64,000 bases of DNA from Saxidomus purpurata (Eukaryota > Mollusca > Bivalvia > Venerida > Veneridae), in the NCBI GenBank assembly GCA_022818135.1, contig JAFMSR010000010.1:32787299-32851298 (forward strand), read 5' to 3'. The position numbers were made by a program, and so were the translations under genes. The notes below the pieces were generated by a model. The model worked only from the letters and a program-made list of their open reading frames with translations. It was not told where the DNA came from and ran no database searches. Positions 38,553-51,500 of the stretch are shown piece by piece (the stretch's first letter is position 1; each line of letters opens with the position of its first letter).

Positions 38553-38890
38553 TGGTATCTGTGGCCGAGTGATTAAGGTCACTGACTGATGTTTACTTGT
38601 CCCTCACCGCTGTAGGTTCGTGCCCTACTTTGGTCGAATTCTTTTATGTCTAAAAGCTATCTAGGTTCTACTCAGGTGCCCGCTCATGACTGAAATAATG
38701 CCCGAATTGGCACCCAGGATCTTCCTCCTCCATGAAAGCCGGAAGTAGCAATATGACCTTAGCTGTTGAGTGCGACGTTAAATCTGAATCAGTCAATCGG
38801 CACAATACAATCAACCTTATGGGCATATCCCATAACTTTTGTATGACATTAAAAGTTGTTCATACTATGAATTTCAGTTCAGTTTTGTCA
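38553..38890 (+). mobile_element. tRNA-derived SINE, tRNA-like head plus conserved tail
   Basis: The head, tggtatctgtggccgagtga then ttaaggtcac, resembles a class II (Leu/Ser) tRNA A-box. The B-box is aggttcgtgccc near 38614. The tail cctcctccatgaaagccgga, then gcaatatgacctta and gtgcgacgttaaatctga, is the conserved region seen also at 26978. Downstream sequence (cacaatacaatcaacctta on to 38887) is shared with that copy too. Confidence 0.8.
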
Positions 38891-39067
38891 AAATCCATTT
38901 ATCAGTTACCATTCACAGCTTAATACTTCATAGGATAGTTGAACATAGTCACTGAATGTAAAATGTAAGCACATGGGTTCCTGTCTTAAAAGTAAAGTTT
39001 ACACAAATGGTTATAGGTCAAAATGTGTGGACAGTTGTGTGTCCAGTTTATAACTTTACTCGTGCAA

Positions 39068-39146
39068 GGGTTGTCCTGATATTTACACATGTATGTGTAC
39101 AGTCTGTGTTGTCCTGATATTTATACATGTATGTGTGCAGGCTTTG
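39068..39146 (+). repeat. Two-copy direct repeat, about 40-bp unit
   Basis: ttgtcctgatatttacacat with gtatgtgtacag is followed by ttgtcctgatatttatacat with gtatgtgtgcag. Confidence 0.85.
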
Positions 39147-39228
39147 TTGTTCAGAGACAATCGATCCTCCAGCACTTTCAGTCCTTTGATTTCATCACAA
39201 ATACCACTGATTTCCTTAGTCTTAATAA

Positions 39229-39795
39229 ATAGCGGATAATTGTTGGTTTCGGCGTAATATCACGTTATAATTTCACCGAGTGGGCACCAGAAGTGAAAAT
39301 AACAATTTTTTGTGTTCGAGAGTGAAATTATCGTGATTTATTTTATGTTTTCCAGTGAATTATAGAGTTTTCTCAGTGAAATAAAAGTGATAATCCACAG
39401 CACGGTTTGGAAACAGTGGATTACCATTTTTATTTTTCACTGTTTTTGCAATCTTTAACCCGGATTTACGTAAAAAAGTATACCGAGCTCAATTAATGCT
39501 GGAAACCATGCGACGATGACGTCGTTAAAATGACGTCATTTGCGCTATGTTTCTGACGATGTTTCCCGCGATTTTCGATATTTTATAGAAACAAACTCAA
39601 TAAAAGTAGAGATTTAACCATAAAATTAACAGAAAAATTGTTGGTATCGGTGTAACATCACGTTAATTTCACTCGTGAACACCAAAAGTTGTTATTTTCA
39701 CTCGTGGCTGCGCCACTCGTGAAAATATCACTTTTGGTGCCCACTCGGTGAAATTATAACGTGATCTTACACCGAAACCAACAACTATCCTCTAT
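39229..39795. mobile_element. Foldback element copy A, about 60-70 bp terminal inverted repeats
   Basis: The left end aaatagcggataattgttgg, then tttcggcgtaatatcacgtt and ataatttcaccgagtgggca, returns in inverse at 39729-39795. A second inner palindrome is gaacaccaaaagt/acttttggtgcc around ctcgtggctgcgccactcg. One TGACGTCA lies at 39531. The segment 39455-39790 matches 63298-63625, so it is a dispersed family. Non-coding. Confidence 0.85.
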
Positions 39796-39977
39796 TTCAT
39801 TGCTACTGCTGTTATTATTCTTGTTCTTAATACTACAACCATCATTTTAATTTAGTACGGGATAAACATGTTAATCATCATCGTCATGATAATCGCTAAA
39901 ATACCAGTTTTAGTTTGAGAAAAACTGTTTATAAGTTATGTTTGAAATCCATGATAAATTGCTTACCATGACATGCT

Positions 39978-40205
39978 GGTATCCTGGAGACGGATGGTAC
40001 GACTGTGACGAAACAGTTGCTACGTCGCCTTCAAGGAAACGGACGTTATGGCTGTGACGTAACAAAATGCGACGCCACTGTCCAAGAAACGGACATTGCG
40101 ACTGAAACCGTCACAGTAAGTACGTCGACTTCTTGGAGACAGACGTTCTGCTGTGACGTAACAATGGACAACGCCGCTATCCAGGAAATGTGATGTAACA
40201 ATATA
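39978..40205 (+). repeat. Short tandem repeat, about 58-bp degenerate unit, four copies
   Basis: Each unit has ctgtgacg(t/a)aaca, then a gacgcc(a/g)ct block and ccaaggaaacggac or ccaggaaatg. Copies begin near 39980, 40035, 40085 and 40150. It ends where the hairpin tandem begins. No gene. Confidence 0.7.
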
Positions 40206-40757
40206 GGAATAACTGTTTTGTACTTTTGATATTTGCGACTGTACATACGGTTTTAATGGTCGCAAATACTTTTAACGGCGAAGTATATACGGTCGCAAAT
40301 GTCAAAAACACTAAACAGTTAAACCTTTTCTAACGCACAATGTGTCTAAATGCGATAATTAAAATGCTGTTCGAATTTTGCGACTATATATTATAGGGTT
40401 AACTGTTTTGTAATTTTGATATTTGCGACTGTATATACGGTTTATAATGGTCGCAACTTTTTAAATGGCGACGGCGTTAACCGGAGCTGTTAAAACTGTT
40501 TGCGACCATTAAAACCGTATACTGTATACGGTCGCAAATGTCAAAATCACTAAATAGTTAACCCTTTTCTAACGCACAATGTGTTTAAATGCGATAATTA
40601 AAACACCGTTCGATGTTTGCGACTATATAATATAGGGCTAACTGTTCTGAAATTTTGATATTTGCGACTGTATAAACGGTTTTTAATGGTCGGAAACTTT
40701 TTTAATGGCGACGGCGTTAGCCGGAGCTGTTAAAACTGTTTTCGACCATTAAAACTT
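40205..40757. repeat. Tandem hairpin element, two units plus a third truncated at the RT fragment
   Basis: Each unit has gatatttgcgactgtatata, then cggtt...aatggtcgcaa, a short loop, then the inverse ttgcgaccattaaaaccgta, tacggtcgcaaatgtcaaaa and agttaac. Unit starts are near 40208, 40400 and 40639, with a shared spacer ttctaacgcacaatgtgt. The third unit stops within the second arm at aaaac (40757), where reverse-transcriptase sequence begins. Confidence 0.85.
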
Positions 40758-41735
40758 TTGCAATTATTACCTATTTGCATAAATTTGCATTTTTTTGTGT
40801 TGAAGAGTAATTGCCATTTCTTTGACCAGTTGGCAGCTTCATGTATGTCTTTCTGTAGTTGTTGTTGATCTTCAACACTTTTAATTGTTTTGCAAATTTT
40901 TGTATCATCAGCAAAAAGCCGGGTTACACATGACAAGGCTTCTGGAATGTCGTTAATATAGATGAGGAATAACACTGGCCCTAAGACACTTCCCTGGGGT
41001 ACTCCACTCACTACTGGGGCCCAAGACGATGCTTCTCCATTTATTATTACACGTTGTCTACGATTGGTTAGGAAATCCCTTAGCCATTTGTAGATGTTTC
41101 CTTGGATGCCATATTCCCAGACCTTTAGCAGTAGTCTCTCATGAGGAACCTTATCGAATGCCGCTTTGAAATCCAGGTACACCACATCCACACTTTTTCC
41201 TTCATCTAAGGCTATGGACCAATCCTCTACACATTCTAATAACTGTGTAGCACAAGAAAATCCCTTTCTAAACCCATGTTGGTTGGGGGGATATTAATTT
41301 ATTGCATTCCAAATGGTTCACTATGCTGTCACGTATTATTTTCTCCATTAACCTGCAACATATCGGGGTAATACTAATAGGACGGTAATTTTCTGCCTTT
41401 TTTCTATCACCTGCTTTGAAAATTGCTGCTACATTTGCATCTTTCCATTGTTTTGGTAATTTGCCTTCTGTCATTGAATTATCAAAGATCATTTTTAACG
41501 GTGTTATTAGGGCAGGCTGACATTCTTTTATTACTTTGGGATGAATATTGTCAGGCCCCTGTGATTTAGAAGGGTTGATATTGTTTATAATCTTCTTGAC
41601 CTTTTCTACAGTAAAGGTAGTACTTAACAGGGGTTCAATATCTTTTTGTAATGTGAATTGGGGCATATTTTGCAATTTTTCTCGGGTGAAGACATTGGTA
41701 AAGTGCTTATTCAATGTAGCAATGTGAATTCAGGA
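40757..41735 (-). pseudogene. Non-LTR retrotransposon reverse transcriptase fragment, frameshifted and truncated at both ends
   Basis: On the minus strand, 41714-41268 carries the fingers and start of the palm (SKSQGPDNIHPKVIK, ENYRPISITPICCRLMEKII). 41191-40757 carries motif A (VYLDFKAAFDKVPHE), motif B (GVPQGSVLGPVLFLIYIND) and the catalytic FADDTKI. The two parts are in different frames. The break coincides with a six-G run at 41287-41292 (C6 on the coding strand), where one base too many would account for the shift. The endonuclease half and the C-terminus after KFMQIGN are missing, so the copy is dead. The motif set fits Jockey/CR1-like non-LTR elements. Clade is not certain. Confidence 0.88.
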
Positions 41736-42467
41736 TGGATATTATTTTATATTGTCAATCACTGAGAATAGTCGAGCGCGCTGTCTACTGACAGCTCTTG
41801 TTACTGAATTTCTTTCTTATATGCACATTGACCCCAAATTTTTATTTTTGCATTCAAAAACAAAGGTTTTAATCAAAATGTAGGCAAAATATCTGAAAAA
41901 CCTTGTTATTACTTTATTATGAAAATATTCATTTATCAAAAATTCAAACGGTTAAAAAGGAATTTTAGTAAAGCGGGTGGGGTAATAATAAGGAGCGTAA
42001 TATTTATTCAGTTGACAATAGAAATACCACCATCTCTAATTTTTCATCCTTAAGTATGACATACTACACTAGAAAAGATTAAAAATGGATACCCATTCTG
42101 AAAAATGCACCACATATACATAAACTTTTACAATACCAAAATATTCTAGCTAATTCCGCATTTAGCACCTTGATCTGATGGTGTATCTCTAAAGGTTAAT
42201 ATTGCGAAAAAGTTAAGTCATTGACCCATCATTATTTTTCCAGAAATTAACTAGCAATATGTTAGTCTCCTTAAAAAATAAAATCTCTTGTTATTTTGAA
42301 TTTTAGCAGTGACCCCTCTTAAAGGAGGTCCATCATAATCTACGTAAATCTAGGGCTTCATTGTCTTCGAAATGGTTGAAACTTTTATATCAATTTTCAT
42401 AGAAGTATTCTGGAAATTATGTTTCATGATCGTGATTCTAAATGTACATGGATAGGTCCGTGCAAAT
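41736..42467. other. Upstream region of NSFL1C, nothing recognised
   Basis: AT-rich. Includes the presumed promoter, but no TATA, initiator or repeat could be called with confidence. Confidence 0.45.
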
Positions 42468-42483
42468 GGCCGTGATCACGGCC
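42468..42483. promoter_or_regulatory. 16-bp perfect palindrome upstream of the NSFL1C start
   Basis: ggccgtgatcacggcc, 48 bp before the ATG, in the only GC-rich stretch nearby. A possible factor-binding site or 5' UTR hairpin. Function inferred from position only. Confidence 0.4.
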
Positions 42484-42531
42484 CTCATTCCGCATGGGAG
42501 CAAACACAGGGGACGTAACTAACCTACAATC

Positions 42532-45500
42532 ATGGCTGACAAAGCAAAACAAGACATGATAGAGAGTTTTAGAAAGATCACTGGCGTTGATCAAGAAAGG
42601 GCAAGATTTTATTTAGAGTCGTCAGCATGGAATCTGGAGGTGTGCTTAAATAATACTTTTATGTTAATGTAGTGACAAAATACTGAAGAGAATTGACTGG
42701 AAATCCTCATGCCGTATGTAAGAATTGTGGGTGGGGAATGGTATACTTGAATAGAAATCGGACGTGACAATTCGGACTGTTTGAAAGGACCAGTTTATTC
42801 TGCGGGCCTAGGATAATGAGCTAAGCATGACAGTTTATGCATTTTTTAGAAAACGGAAATGGTTTACACTGATGAATTACAATTAACAGCATTGTTTCAT
42901 TGCTAAATGCCTTCATTGGCTGAAGGCTTAGGTCTGATTATTTTGAACAAAGAAAAAGAGTTTTGTTCCCAGTCAGGGAAGCAAACTCTGATCTGTCGTG
43001 TGACAAGCGGGGATACATGCCGCTACCCTATGCTATCGAGGATTTCTGAAAAGTAGACTTATAAACTCGTACTTTAACGAAACTATATTTTTTATGTAAA
43101 CAAACAAATTTAACTTCCCAGACACTTAAATTAAGAAGTGAACACTTTATAAGCTTGGTAGTTTCGTAAAGTATATTCAAATATCTCATAGAAAAAAATT
43201 GTCTGCATGTTCAAATAAATTTCTAAGTCGTCTAAAAAGGCTATCTACAGCCGATGACCTGCGACAGAATCTCAGATGCTCCAATGAATTTCTGAACTTT
43301 ATAACGCTCGTAAACAATTATTTATCGCTCAGTTTTTACCATTCTTCTTTTTTTTGTATTTATCATTCATGCTCCAATGAATTTCTGAACTTTATAACGC
43401 TCGTAAACAATTATTCATCGCTCAGTTTTTACCATTCTTCTTTTTTTTGTATTTATCATTCAATATTCAATCAAAACCCATCAAATTTTCTTACATGGAA
43501 GAAAACTGTTAAACATGGTGAGCTTTGCAAACAAACATGTGTTGATTTCCACTGTGCAACAGCGCACTTACCGTAATTCTAATATAATGGTTCATTTGCA
43601 TAATTAATTCATAAACGCAGGAGTGTAGAACTTTGTTAGTGTGGTATAAGCTTTTATTGTATGAAATTCCATTGTATTTGATGTGTTACCAGCTGTGGGC
43701 CTTTTTTACGTGGCAAGCAGTTGAATATGTATCAGAGTGCCTAAAATTTCAAGCAATGAAGATCGATTTGATACTAAAAATGGTGACAAAATGGTTTAAA
43801 CAGCGAATTAAAATAAAATGTCTGTACAAGTCTTACATAGGTAATCTCACCCTTATCTGAAAAGTTCTAATGCACATTGCATTATAACAGTTTTCCCTTC
43901 TTAAATCCTAAAGAGAACAATTTTATGGAATTTTTTATATTTGCTTTTAATATTATATCATGTTCTTTTACTTGCTATGTGAACGGTATATAATAATTTT
44001 AAAACAACTGCAGTTGGCCATGGGGAGCTTCTATGAAGGAGATCCGGATGATGATGAGGACCTTGGAGGTGGAAGTGTTGCGCCACAGCCACAGCCAGTG
44101 GTAGAGGAACCTACAGCCAGTAGTCATAAACCCAAATCTACTGGGGCTTCAAGTTCACGGTATTTTTAATTAAAATACTAAAATAGCCATGATAGCTAAA
44201 TAATGAAACACATTTTTTATAAATTTATAATAGATTAATGGCTAGAATACTGAAACATATTTTTTATAATAGATAAACAGCTAAAGGATAAAATATGTGT
44301 TGATAATACATGTAGATAAATAGTTGATAATAAAAACTTTCTTCTTTTGTAACTTGATTAAACTGTGGCCAGCTATCTTATTTTTATATTAATTTATGTG
44401 TTCTCTCAGTTTCGCTTTCCGGTAATACTCACTAGTTGAAGATGCTGTAAAGGATAGCAAACTCTGACATGTATCATCGCTGTTGCTCTTATTTCAGTTA
44501 TTTACCAGATTGGGTATTATTTGCTTACTGTGTTTGGGTGGTTTGTTATAATGAAGAGATACCTCTCTTTAGCATGTTTAGAGTGCTGAAGGAGAGAATG
44601 TACCTGTAATAAAAAGATTTTTCAAGGATAGTCACAAACTTAAAACAGAATGAAAGAGATGAACCGTTACTGCATGTTAGCTCTACTGGCACTGTCCGTC
44701 CGTTTTCCATCCTTCCATCCACAATTTCCGACAAACAACATCTCCTCTTTGCAATCTTATTTTGTTCAGCTGAGCTGTTGTGACCTCGTGTCGTCCGTCG
44801 TTAACAATGTTTCAGACGACATCTCTCCTTAATCACTGAGCCAATTTCAACCAAACTATATAGGATTGTTCCTTGGATACTTCTAAAATATATGCACTGC
44901 TTCACATAATGGCCACCAGATCTTAAAATGGAAAAACCTTTAAACAACATCCCCTTAACCACTGAGCCAGTTTCAACCAAACTTCATCAGATGGTCAGCT
45001 AGCAATTTTGCTTGAATGATGCACAAAAGGGTAAACAAAGCTAACACTATAAAAATCTTAAAGCAACATCTCCTTAAACACTAGGCAAATTTCAAACAAA
45101 CTTCACAGGATTGTTCTTTGGATGGACCTCTACCAGCGTTGATCAAACGGTTCTGCTGCACTGCACATAATGGCCACCAGACCTAAAAATAGAAAAACAA
45201 CATCTTAAACAGCGGGCAAATTTCAACCAAACTTCACAGGATTGTTCCTTTGATGGTCCTCTACCAACTTTGATCTATTTGTGTTTTATGTACAATTTAT
45301 AGAGTTGTTTGTTGCAGGTTTGCTACGATAGGCAGTATGCAGCATGCCCAGGCTGATGACTCCAGTGATGATGAAGGTCAAGCATTCTATGCAGGAGGCT
45401 CGGAGAGAAGGTAAACTTTTTTTATGACATTCATTTTGACTTGTATTAGATGTTTGCTACCACCTTTGTTTCTGACATACATGCTGTCTTGTTAAGTTTG

Positions 45501-48500
45501 GGACTTAGTGTCTATGTCAGTCTTACATCTAGATCTGGCATAATATTGGGTAAAATTGGGCAATATAAGATAATCAGCTAGATCACCCCAAGGATTCTAT
45601 AGTTGCTGTTAAATTGTCAAAGAGCAACACTACACCTATTCAAAATATTTATTGGCATACATTTGTAATATCCCAGTGAACTTCAATAACGCCCCATGAA
45701 CTCTGGAGTTTTAATGAAATAACATTGTCAGCTCTTATGGGAGTACTTTTATCAGGTCATTGCCAAATCAGGTCACAATGTTTATTGGGTGCAATATTTC
45801 TGCTAAGTCTGATAACCAGTCTGATTGCTCCAGACAGTGTAGGGTTACTGCCCTTGAATTTTCAAAATTTCCCCATATCCAGTCTCATCACCCCAGGCAC
45901 TCAGGAGTTACAGGTCTTGAACTGCTGAAAAAGCACAGATTAAGCACTGCCTACTCTGTTTTGGAAACCATGTATGCAGTCATAAGTGATCTTGGTTACA
46001 ATGTTTGTGAGCTTGAAATATTATAACCACAAAGCTAGAATCACAGTCACATTGCTCAAGGCACTCAAGAGTTAACCCCCTTACTTCTATAGCACTGTCA
46101 TATCTTGAAAACCCAAGATGCAGTCTTTACTGAACTGTTGTTTCAAATTTACAAGTTCCATTCAATTTCTTGGTTAATGAAGTAGTATGAATTGACTACA
46201 AATGTGACGGAAGTTTGTCTTTTTTTGTGTTGCCTGTCCGTCACAAATTCTTAAAGTTGACTATAACTTTGCCATTTCATAAGACTTCTTCATCAAATTT
46301 TCAAATTGTATTGCTAGTGACAAAAGGGTCATTATGCTGCTATATTGTGTAGGTCAAAGCCATATTTGACAGAGTTATGCCCCTTTTTGTACTTGGATTT
46401 TGTCACGAAAACTTAACTTTTGGTGTAACTTGGCCATTTCTTAAGATTTCTTCATCAAACTTTCAAATTGCATTGCTTATGACAAATGGCAGAGATGCAG
46501 CAAAATTTTGTTGGTCAAGGTCATATTTGACTAAGTTATGCCTTGCTTGTACTTAGATTTTGTCACAAAATTATTGATTATTCTGACAAAGCGTAAGAGG
46601 GCGACACCAGTGTTCTACTGAACACCCATCTAGTTTACTTTCAACGTTGTATATTTGACTTATAACAAGATTATGTTTTTTTTCAGTGGGCAGCAGATTA
46701 TTGGACCTAAAAAGTCCAAGAAGTCAAATGTTGTTGAGGATCTCTTCAAGTCTGCAAGAGAGTAAGTTAGAGATAATAAAAATTGTATATTTTGTGTGCT
46801 AGACTATTAAGTACTGAAGGATACAGACATATGATTTGTCAGATTATGCAGTATGTCTTTCAAATGTTTTTACCAACCTCTTCTCAACCAAAGGGGTCAA
46901 AAAACAAAACTTTAAAAGTATGGCAACTGTTAATACATTCAACCAATTAGAGACTAGAGTGACCATATTCTAAAATACTTGACTTAACCATACTATACCT
47001 AACAAGTATTGATCCACATGCATAGCTGCCTTGTTCCAGTGGTAGTGTGTTTGCCTCGGGATCGGAGAGTTCCGGGTTGGATCCCCACCAGTGCCCAAGT
47101 AGTGGTTGTGTTCTTAGGCAAGATGCATATAATTCCACATTGCTTTTCTCTTCAAGGTTAAATCCGTCAAGAGTAGATCTTGAATGCTATTGATTAGTAT
47201 TAAGAACGTTTTTCGCCATCGGGAATAATGTTAATCTATATTAGCCAACAACAAGACTATTAAATCTACTTCTATTTAATTTTAGATGTATTTTACTTCT
47301 ATCTCATGTTACAGTAAGGAATAAGGATCAATGTTATATTGTTAGTTTCACACTGCAGGGCTCTGTTTGACATTGTTGTTGTAGACATGGTGCTGAGGAA
47401 GTTGGTAGTGAGGAGCCAGCAAGGCCTGGCAGAAGTGCAGTATTCAGGGGGTCTGGGTACAGGTTGGGTGAAGACGGCGCAGAGTCTGAAAAAATCTCGG
47501 GGGCACCAGTCTCACAAGCTAAAAAACAGGTACCTGTGCGGGAAAATAACACAAGTGTTTGATTTTAACACTGGGACTATAGATCAGGAGCATAGAGCAG
47601 CTGAAAGAGCAAGTCATCTGTCATGTTAGATTTTGTTCCTTCTGGACTCTTTATCATTTTGGCTCCTACTGTTTCACGCTTTCTTCTAACATTCTCTGTA
47701 CATGATTTTAATGCATGTGATATGACCCTGTAAGTTGATGCGCCATGAAACACCATCCATTCATTCATTCATTCCATTCAATTAGATAAACAAATCAGTT
47801 TAGTATTATGTTGTATGTCAAGAAAACAAAATTAAAACAAACAGCCAAAAGTTAGCAGATTGCAAGCTGTATGTTGAGAAGGGGACTTCCAAAAGATTTG
47901 ACTTCTTCACAACTTTGAATTTGTACTACATGTACAAGTATTTGAAAGAAAAGGAAAGTTGCCTATTTATTTTAAATGGGAATGTAAATTTCAGTTCTTG
48001 CAGTTCCTATTGACTTCTCTAGGTGACTGCTTCCTTGGGTTCTGACCGCTACTCTCTGAAAGACACGATTAAAACGTCTCAATCAATTTCCGCTGACAGG
48101 ATTTGATTAAATTGAGAAAGGCTATTAATGCTATGGAATATGCAAAATTCTACTGTACAGAATATTCCATGTTCAGAAAGATGTATTTATATGTGAGCAT
48201 GAATGTATCTGAACATGCATGTTTGTTTACTGCAGGTAGACTGTGTGCTGAAGTTATGGAAGGATGGTTTTAGTGTTGATGATGGACCACTGAGAGATTT
48301 TAAAGATCCAGCAAACAGAGAATTCCTAGCTTCTATTTCAAAAGGGTAAATGTTTTGTTTGGTGGTGGTCAGATTTTATTTTCAGATCATTTTCGGGTGA
48401 TAAAAAATGACTTTTATGAAGACAGTGGTTTAAACCAGTTGAACCACTTGATTAATAATTCTGACTTATTCTGCTAAAATCTGCTAATTTGTCTTCGTTG

Positions 48501-51500
48501 GTTACTGGCAAATGTGATTGTATATTTTTGCGGTATAACTGTAAATTGTGTAATATTCCCAGTGATTTGATTTTTGCTAGTTTTGCAAATATCCAAATTC
48601 ACAAGTTTAAAATCTTGCTATGAGTTGCGAAAGATTAATTTCACATAGATTTACTATAAGAGAATTATCTTTTCGTGAATTTAAAATCAGTTAAATTTTC
48701 GTCACATGGAAATAATGCAATTTATGGTACAATACCCACACTTTGTTTGCTTTTTAGTTTGGGCATTGATAGTAAGTAAATTCTGTTTAAATGGTAAATG
48801 CATAGGACATATATTTTTCAGAGACATACCTCAAGAGTTAACACGTGAAGCAAGAGGTGGAGAAGTTAATCTCAACATGGAAGATCATAGAACAGAAGAT
48901 TATGTTAAACCAAAGGTTCCTGTGAAAGCCTTTGCTGGGGAAGGAAATATGCTAGGAAGGTACTTAATTATGCAGAAAAAGTAATCACTACTAGAAATAC
49001 TGTATTTTTACTGCAAAGACTAATTTGAAACCAAGATAGCTGCTCTGCAGTAAAACACAAAAATACATACATTGTATACTGTCTTCTTTGTAGTTAAGCT
49101 CTGACCTTGTAAAATTTTCTTAAATGGCCATACATATTTTTCAATTGGGGAAAAAGCCGTTTACCGTTTAAAGGAGTGATTACTAGCAATTTACTGACTG
49201 AAAAGCAAACAGAGGTCATAATAAGATAGCACAAGCTGCGTTTGAATTTAATAAATTATAACAACCGCTAGAAAAGAATGAAAGTTATGTTTCGTCTTGT
49301 AGTCCAGTACCAACGGTTGTAGGGGCATCAAAATCACCTGCAGCAGCTAAAAATGCGCCAGGAACTGGCCAGTCATCAGTGAAAGTAGACGAATCTAAAC
49401 CATGTACTACAATACAGATCAGACTTGCTGATGGGTCTAGGTAAGTTATTCGTGCACGCATATCTCAGGCCGGTTGAAGCAGAGGAATCCTTGGCCGCCA
49501 GTCCCGTCAAGTGGAACACCTATCAAACATTTTTAATGATACGATAGTTCTTTTTGTGTAGTGTTTTCTCTATCAATGAAGAACCAGATTTCCTGAGGTC
49601 TTCCATTTTGCCATGTAACTTATTATCCCTTGTCACAAAGCCGGGTAGGGGACATAGGAATGGTATTTGGTTATCAGCTTATCCATTACTTACCCATACC
49701 TCCTAAACCCCTTGCAGAATTTTCATTAAACTTGTGTCAAATATTTCGTCAAGACAACTTGCAGAAACCAAGTTCCAACCACGCCAGCTCAGGGTAAAGA
49801 TCATACTTGGGGTTTGTTCTTCATATCTCCTAAACCTGTTGAAGAGTTTTCATGAAAATTGCTTCAAATGTTCGTCTCACCGAAACAGTGTGCTCATCTG
49901 TGTCCTAACCTAACTTGTTTAAGGTCAGACTTGTGGGTCAAAGGTCATGAGGCTAGATTTTCAGTAAACTCATAAGATGTTCTTCTTAAGACTGTGCAGG
50001 ACCCATGATCCAACTGTGCCTACTAAATATCAAAGTCACTATTGCATTATAAATATTTTGCTAGCTTATTTGAGACTTCAGGAACATTCGTCAGGGTTAC
50101 ACCTCATGCTTTCGCCTTGTATTGTGCCGACCTGCCTGCCTCTAGCAGGTCTTTAATTCCATTCCTGGCTCTACTTTTCTTTCATTAATTACTCACTCAG
50201 ATAGAACTAGAAGGTTTTCAAGAAACACATACAGTCAAACTTAGGTTAAACAACAAAGTAGCCGTTTATGTTGGTAGCTATTAAGTACATGTGTACTTCC
50301 TGTAAAAAAGATTCGAGTGTTGATGTAAAAAAGGTCAGGTCATTACCCGCCTTATTGTTACCACCTCTGATTCTAATTTTAGTTTACACTGATGTAAAAC
50401 TACATGTATCTGTTTATCTTACAGACTGGTTTCAAAGTTCAACCATTCACATACAGTTGGAGATATTAGACAGCACATCACTTCGTATCCTTTAAACAAT
50501 AATATAAGGTCATTAGCACAGTATAAAGCAACCTCTCAGGAGCTAACACCCTTGCGAACACAGAGATGTGTTTGTTGTAGAGAGGTGTTGTTCTGGAGAG
50601 GTCAGTTCCTTACATATGACACAACAGGATAGAAAATGTGCCTTTTTAGGGAGGTTGTTGCTCTAGGAAGGTGTCGTACAGTGGAGGTTGCACATTTTTA
50701 GGTAAAGATATAGTCAGATGGGAAAATATCCCGATTTTTCATGACTTAGCTGAAGCAGGATAAATTAATCAAACATGCTGTTTAAAGAAGTAATTTGATA
50801 GCTTGTCACAGCTGGTAGGTTTGTTGTTACAGGATATAAATTCTCTGTAAATTGCGTTTAGATTGTGCAGAAGTTGGCAGTTTCTAACAGAATATGGTAG
50901 TCTTGTATTGGTCTTTTACAGGAATGACAGTTTTAATCAACTGCCTGCCAGTAAATAACTGAATTACTGTTGGAATTGGCGTTCTATGCCAAAGAAAAAA
51001 AATAGTCACAGCATATTTAAGTGAAATAGATGGGTTCATTTTCATCCTTTTTGCGGGTGGGCATGTTTTAAGGTTGTACTGTAAACCAAAAAAAAAAAAA
51101 AAGGTATGTTTGCAATTTATTTTCACTGAGGGCAGTTTTCCATGAACTTTATGAACTGAATACGCAAATAATGTATTCTTACTTTATATACATATTTTTT
51201 TTTTAGCTCACCTGGCACAAAGTGCCAGAGTGAGCTATTAGGATCGCATTCTGTCCGTCTTCCGTCAGTCCGTCCGTCCACCATTTCTTTCAAACAACAT
51301 CTCCTCTGAAACTACAGGGCCAATGTTGATGAAACTTTGCAGGGGTGTTCCTTGCATGAACCTCTATCAAAACTGTTCAAAGAATTCCATTCCATGCAGA
51401 ACTCTGGTTGCTATGGCAACAAATAGGAAAAACTTTAAAAATCTTCTTCTCTGAAACCACAAGGCCTAAAGCTTAGATATTTGGCATGCAGCATTGTCTA

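Noticed and set aside
40005..40265. Threonine-rich frames on both strands
   Set aside because: Produced by the degenerate 58-bp tandem repeat.
43199..43576. 125-aa frame with a 31-residue internal repeat
   Set aside because: Lies inside NSFL1C intron 1 and owes its length to a 93-bp tandem duplication of intronic DNA.
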